NCBI RefSeq assembly: GCF_024343575.1
Contig: NZ_RJUA01000127.1
Location: forward strand, 400,001 to 464,000
Direction of reading: 5' to 3'
Length of the DNA: 64,000 nt
Source: Lacihabitans sp. LS3-19
GTDB lineage: Bacteria; Bacteroidota; Bacteroidia; Cytophagales; Spirosomataceae
Part shown: positions 61,056-64,000 of the stretch, in pieces
Layout: each line of letters begins with the position of its first letter
Position numbering within the stretch: the first letter of the stretch is position 1
Made by a program: the position numbers and the translations under genes
Notes under the pieces: generated by a model
What the model saw: only the letters and a program-made list of their open reading frames with translations
Database searches by the model: none
Told to the model about the DNA's origin: nothing

Positions 61056-63095
61056 ATGTACAAACTTAGTTTTCTTATTTTCTTTTGTTTTCAAATAGCA
61101 TTTGGGCAAGCTATCAGGCCCGAAAAAAAGGTTCTTATTTTCTCGAAAAATGCTTCTTGGGCCTATAGACACGCTTCTATTGAGCATGCAGATAGTTGCT
61201 TAAAAGCATATTGTGAAAAACGCGGTATTCTTGCTGACATTTCAGAAGATGCTAGCTTATTTGACGACCAAAATTTAGCAAAATATAGTGCTTTGGTACT
61301 TCTTAGTGCCAACCAAGACATATTTGACACAGACCAAGAGGCCGCTTTACAACGATACATTCGTTCCGGTGGAGGATTGGTTGGTATTCACTCCACATCT
61401 GGAGTAGAGCGAAACTGGAAATGGTTCAATCAGATGTTAGGTGCTACTTTTAAGTATCATCCGCCTCAACAGAACGGTACGATAAAAGTTATTGATCATA
61501 ACCATCCATCTACCAAAAACCTTCCAAACGAGTGGAAACGCTGGGACGAATGGTACTATTTTGGACCAATGACCAACAAGCTTAATGTATTGATGGTTTT
61601 GGATTCTACAACATTTGAATCAAAAAGTCATACACAAAACTACCCTAATGCCTGGTATCATGATTTTGAAAATGGAAGAGTATTTTATACTGCAGGTGGT
61701 CATCTTGAAAAAGACTATGAAGACCCGATGTTTATGGAACATATTTTTGGTGGAATAACTTACGCAATCGGAAAAAACAAAATGCCTGATTTGACAAAAC
61801 TTGCGAAATTCGAAAAAGCTCCTGCCCGAATAATCACCTTAGATCCAGGGCATTTCCATGCCGCTTTGGTACAGAAATCTATGCTAGCAGGCGTAAAGCC
61901 GACTGTGCAAGTTTACGCACCAAAAGGCGAAGACCTAGATCAACATCTTAAAAGAATCTATTCTTATAATACGAGGGCGGAATCACCAACCAAATGGAAA
62001 GAGAACGTGTATTCAGGACCAGATTATTTCCAAAAAATGTTGAAAGACAAAAAAGGTGATATTGTAGTAATGGCAGGAAACAACGCAAAGAAAACGGAGT
62101 CTATTTTAAAATCCGTTGAGGCTGGCATGAATGTTCTTGCAGACAAACCTATGTGTATCGATGCCAAGGGATATGAAAAACTAAAGACGGCATTTAAAGT
62201 TGCAAAAGAAAAAAACATTCTTTTGTATGATATCATGACCGAACGCTCTGAAATCACGACTGCTCTCCAACGTGAACTTTCTATGATGAAAGGTATTTTT
62301 GGAGAAATCCTCCCAGGCACTCCTGAAGACCCATCTGTAATCAAAGAAAGCGTGCATCATTTTTATAAATATGTTTCAGGAAGTCCATTGATACGTCCGC
62401 AATGGTTTATGGACACCAAACAACAAGGGGAAGGAATTGTTGATGTTACCACACATTTGGTTGATTTAGTTCTTTGGGCAGCTTTTCCAGAGACACCTTT
62501 AGATATTAAAGATGCACAATTAATAAGTGCAAAACGTTTGCCGACAGAAATGACACTTGACCAATTTAGTACGATTACGGGAGCAAAAACTTTCCCTGAT
62601 TTTCTAAAAAAAGACCTTAAAGATCCCAAAACTTTGAATGTTTATGCAAATGGAGAGATAGATTTTAAAGTGAAAAATGTCCATTCTAAGGTAAAAGTAT
62701 TGTGGAACTACAGTACAGATAAAGGTGGCGATACCCACTATTCTATCATGAAAGGCAGCTTGGCAAATATTGAAATAAAGCAAGGCGAAGCAGAGAATTA
62801 TCAGCCGACACTTTACATTAAAAATTCAAAAATATCTGAAGCCAGTCTAAATGCTGAATTTGAAAAATTAAAAGCAAAATATCCTGGAATCAGTCTTCAA
62901 AAAACCGGAAATGATTTTATTGTAGATATTCCGGCAAAATATAGAACTGGACATGAAGCTCACTTTGGCGAGGTTATGGAGCGTTATTTGAAATTTTACA
63001 AAGTCAATAATATGCCAGATTGGGAAGTACCTAATATGCTGTTGAAATATCACATTACGACAAGTGCTCTAGAATTAGCAAATAAACAAAAATAA
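61056..63095 (+). CDS. Secreted ThuA-oxidoreductase fusion
   Basis: A 679-residue exported fusion. After the signal (MYKLSFLIFFCFQIAFGQ) residues ~25-235 form a ThuA (trehalose-utilisation-like, glutamine amidotransferase-like) domain: VLIFSKNASWAYRHASIEHAD, YIRSGGGLVGIHSTSG, RVFYTAGGH. Residues ~250-670 are a Gfo/Idh/MocA-like oxidoreductase with ITLDPGHFHAALVQ in place of GxGxxG and ADKPM instead of EKP, plus the putative oxidoreductase C-terminal domain. Such fusions occur in Bacteroidota beside glycoside degradation genes. Activity is not established. Confidence 0.85.
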   Translation: MYKLSFLIFFCFQIAFGQAIRPEKKVLIFSKNASWAYRHASIEHADSCLKAYCEKRGILADISEDASLFDDQNLAKYSALVLLSANQDIFDTDQEAALQRYIRSGGGLVGIHSTSGVERNWKWFNQMLGATFKYHPPQQNGTIKVIDHNHPSTKNLPNEWKRWDEWYYFGPMTNKLNVLMVLDSTTFESKSHTQNYPNAWYHDFENGRVFYTAGGHLEKDYEDPMFMEHIFGGITYAIGKNKMPDLTKLAKFEKAPARIITLDPGHFHAALVQKSMLAGVKPTVQVYAPKGEDLDQHLKRIYSYNTRAESPTKWKENVYSGPDYFQKMLKDKKGDIVVMAGNNAKKTESILKSVEAGMNVLADKPMCIDAKGYEKLKTAFKVAKEKNILLYDIMTERSEITTALQRELSMMKGIFGEILPGTPEDPSVIKESVHHFYKYVSGSPLIRPQWFMDTKQQGEGIVDVTTHLVDLVLWAAFPETPLDIKDAQLISAKRLPTEMTLDQFSTITGAKTFPDFLKKDLKDPKTLNVYANGEIDFKVKNVHSKVKVLWNYSTDKGGDTHYSIMKGSLANIEIKQGEAENYQPTLYIKNSKISEASLNAEFEKLKAKYPGISLQKTGNDFIVDIPAKYRTGHEAHFGEVMERYLKFYKVNNMPDWEVPNMLLKYHITTSALELANKQK

Positions 63096-63153
63096 TTAAC
63101 ATTCAAACTCTAATTTACAGTAGTGAAGAGGGGCTTTAGACTGAAGTAAAAAT

Positions 63154-63912
63154 ATGACAAATCCATTTTCATTAGCGGGAAAAATTGCATTGGTTACAGG
63201 TGGTGGTTCGGGTATAGGCTATGAAATTACGCGGTGTCTGAGAGATGCTGGTGCTAAGGTAGTAATTACAGGAAGAAGAGAAAATATGCTCCAAGAAGCC
63301 GTCAAGGCGTTTGGAGAAGATGTATTTTACGAAGTAAATGATGTGGCAGACTTAAGCCAAACTACACAATTGGTAGATGCGATTACTTCTAAATATGGTG
63401 AAATTGATATCCTAGTAAACAATGCTGGCATAAATATGAAAAAGCCTGCTATAGAAGTTACGGATATCGAATTCAATAATATTATCCAAACCAACTTAAA
63501 TGCGGCATTTGCCCTAAGTCGGGAAGTGGCAAAAAAAATGATTCCAAGAAAAACGGGCTCAATTATTATGATATCTTCAATGGCAGGATATTATGGCATA
63601 GACCGAGTACCCGCCTACACAGCCTCCAAAAGCGGCATAGAAGGCCTTACCAAAGCCTTGGCCTCAGATTGGTCTAAACACAATGTGAGAGTAAACGCAA
63701 TAGCTCCGGGCTTTATCGAAACCCCAATGATGCAAACTGCCATGAACTCCGACCCAGACCGCATGGACAAAGCACTTAATCGAACGCCAATGGGCAAATT
63801 CGGCAAACCAGAAGACATTGGCCTCGCAGCAGTATTTTTAGCTTCAGAAGCTGCATCTTACATCACAGGAGTTTCATTAAGGGTAGACGGAGGCAATGCT
63901 ATAGGATTCTAA
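63154..63912 (+). CDS. SDR oxidoreductase (gluconate 5-dehydrogenase-like)
   Basis: A 252-residue classical SDR. LVTGGGSGIGYE binds the cofactor, NNAGINMKKP is the NNAG motif, YTASKSGIEGLTKALA holds the catalytic Tyr and Lys, and PGFIETPM and DGGNAIGF end it. It resembles gluconate 5-dehydrogenases or glucose dehydrogenases, so an NAD(P)-linked sugar acid is a likely substrate. It follows the ThuA fusion gene by 58 bases on the same strand, possibly co-transcribed. Confidence 0.85.
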   Translation: MTNPFSLAGKIALVTGGGSGIGYEITRCLRDAGAKVVITGRRENMLQEAVKAFGEDVFYEVNDVADLSQTTQLVDAITSKYGEIDILVNNAGINMKKPAIEVTDIEFNNIIQTNLNAAFALSREVAKKMIPRKTGSIIMISSMAGYYGIDRVPAYTASKSGIEGLTKALASDWSKHNVRVNAIAPGFIETPMMQTAMNSDPDRMDKALNRTPMGKFGKPEDIGLAAVFLASEAASYITGVSLRVDGGNAIGF

Positions 63913-63917
63913 AGTAG

Positions 63918-63936
63918 AGCGATTTTTCAAATCGCT
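63918..63936. terminator. Hairpin after the SDR gene
   Basis: AGCGATTT (63918-63925) pairs perfectly with AAATCGCT (63929-63936). No T tract follows, so terminator activity is uncertain. The rest of the window to 64000 holds nothing recognisable. Confidence 0.4.
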
Positions 63937-64000
63937 AATTAATAAGACAAGGGAATTCTCCAAAACATTTAAAGGGGTGTATTGTTGTTTGCAAAAATGC

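Overview
The window is a low-GC (roughly 35% by eye), gene-dense stretch of a Bacteroidota chromosome, most likely from Cytophagales. Four things suggest this. Several upstream regions carry the Bacteroidota-type -7 element TAnnTTTG. Shine-Dalgarno sequences are generally absent. Many secreted proteins have short hydrophobic signals ending in AQ, SQ or GQ. The families present are typical of the group: S9A prolyl oligopeptidase, DUF1080 hydrolase, a fused E1 alpha/beta dehydrogenase, a ThuA-oxidoreductase fusion, DinB and Dabb proteins with twin-arginine-like leaders, and LytTR regulators. About 66 protein genes are supported. No tRNA, rRNA, CRISPR array, transposase, integrase or phage gene was seen.

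Layout. 1-13.9 kb is mixed housekeeping: a DUF2130 protein cut by the left edge, an S41 peptidase, a TonB-like protein, dihydrofolate reductase, PEP carboxylase, a PA0069-type radical SAM protein, an aminotransferase-DinB pair, a DEAD-box helicase and a secreted metalloprotease. 13.9-16.0 kb is an accessory island: a AAA/DUF4143 ATPase preceded by a regular array of 18-bp palindromes, with a decayed Dabb gene fragment on its left and the intact Dabb gene on its right. 16.1-30.6 kb is largely core: class II aldolase, AlkD-like protein, PrmC, MoxR, HemB, AtpA/AtpG without the other ATP synthase genes, IspE, a solitary RpsJ, Upp with an MFS transporter, and a sterol desaturase-like protein. 30.6-31.6 kb holds a RelE/ParE-type toxin-antitoxin pair flanked by a partial duplication of the neighbouring small gene.

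31.7-38.6 kb contains a prolyl oligopeptidase and a complete TetR-TolC-HlyD-DHA2 tripartite efflux operon with a duplicated operator. 38.7-43.5 kb contains a two-component system, a LytTR gene broken by one base in an A9 run, and a three-gene HipB/HipS/HipT-like toxin-antitoxin locus with three upstream palindromes. 43.5-54.4 kb carries an acyl-CoA ligase, a PIF1-like helicase, a LacI regulator, a sugar isomerase-like protein, a HAD/CAT-like/NUDIX operon, an ATP-grasp/GreA-like pair and a DUF1573 protein. 54.6-64 kb carries the E1 fusion, a second toxin-antitoxin pair, an M20 peptidase, MurQ with a BatA-like VWA protein, the secreted ThuA-oxidoreductase fusion and an SDR enzyme.

How the genes fit together. 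Central metabolism (ppc, fba, E1, hemB) and cell-wall recycling (murQ) sit beside scattered genes for carbohydrate and glycoside breakdown (DUF1080, TIM-barrel isomerase, ThuA-oxidoreductase, LacI). The less ordinary parts are the small accessory modules. Two of them, the ATPase and the first toxin-antitoxin pair, lie between an intact gene and a diverged partial copy of that same gene, which suggests a shared mode of insertion without a recombinase gene nearby.
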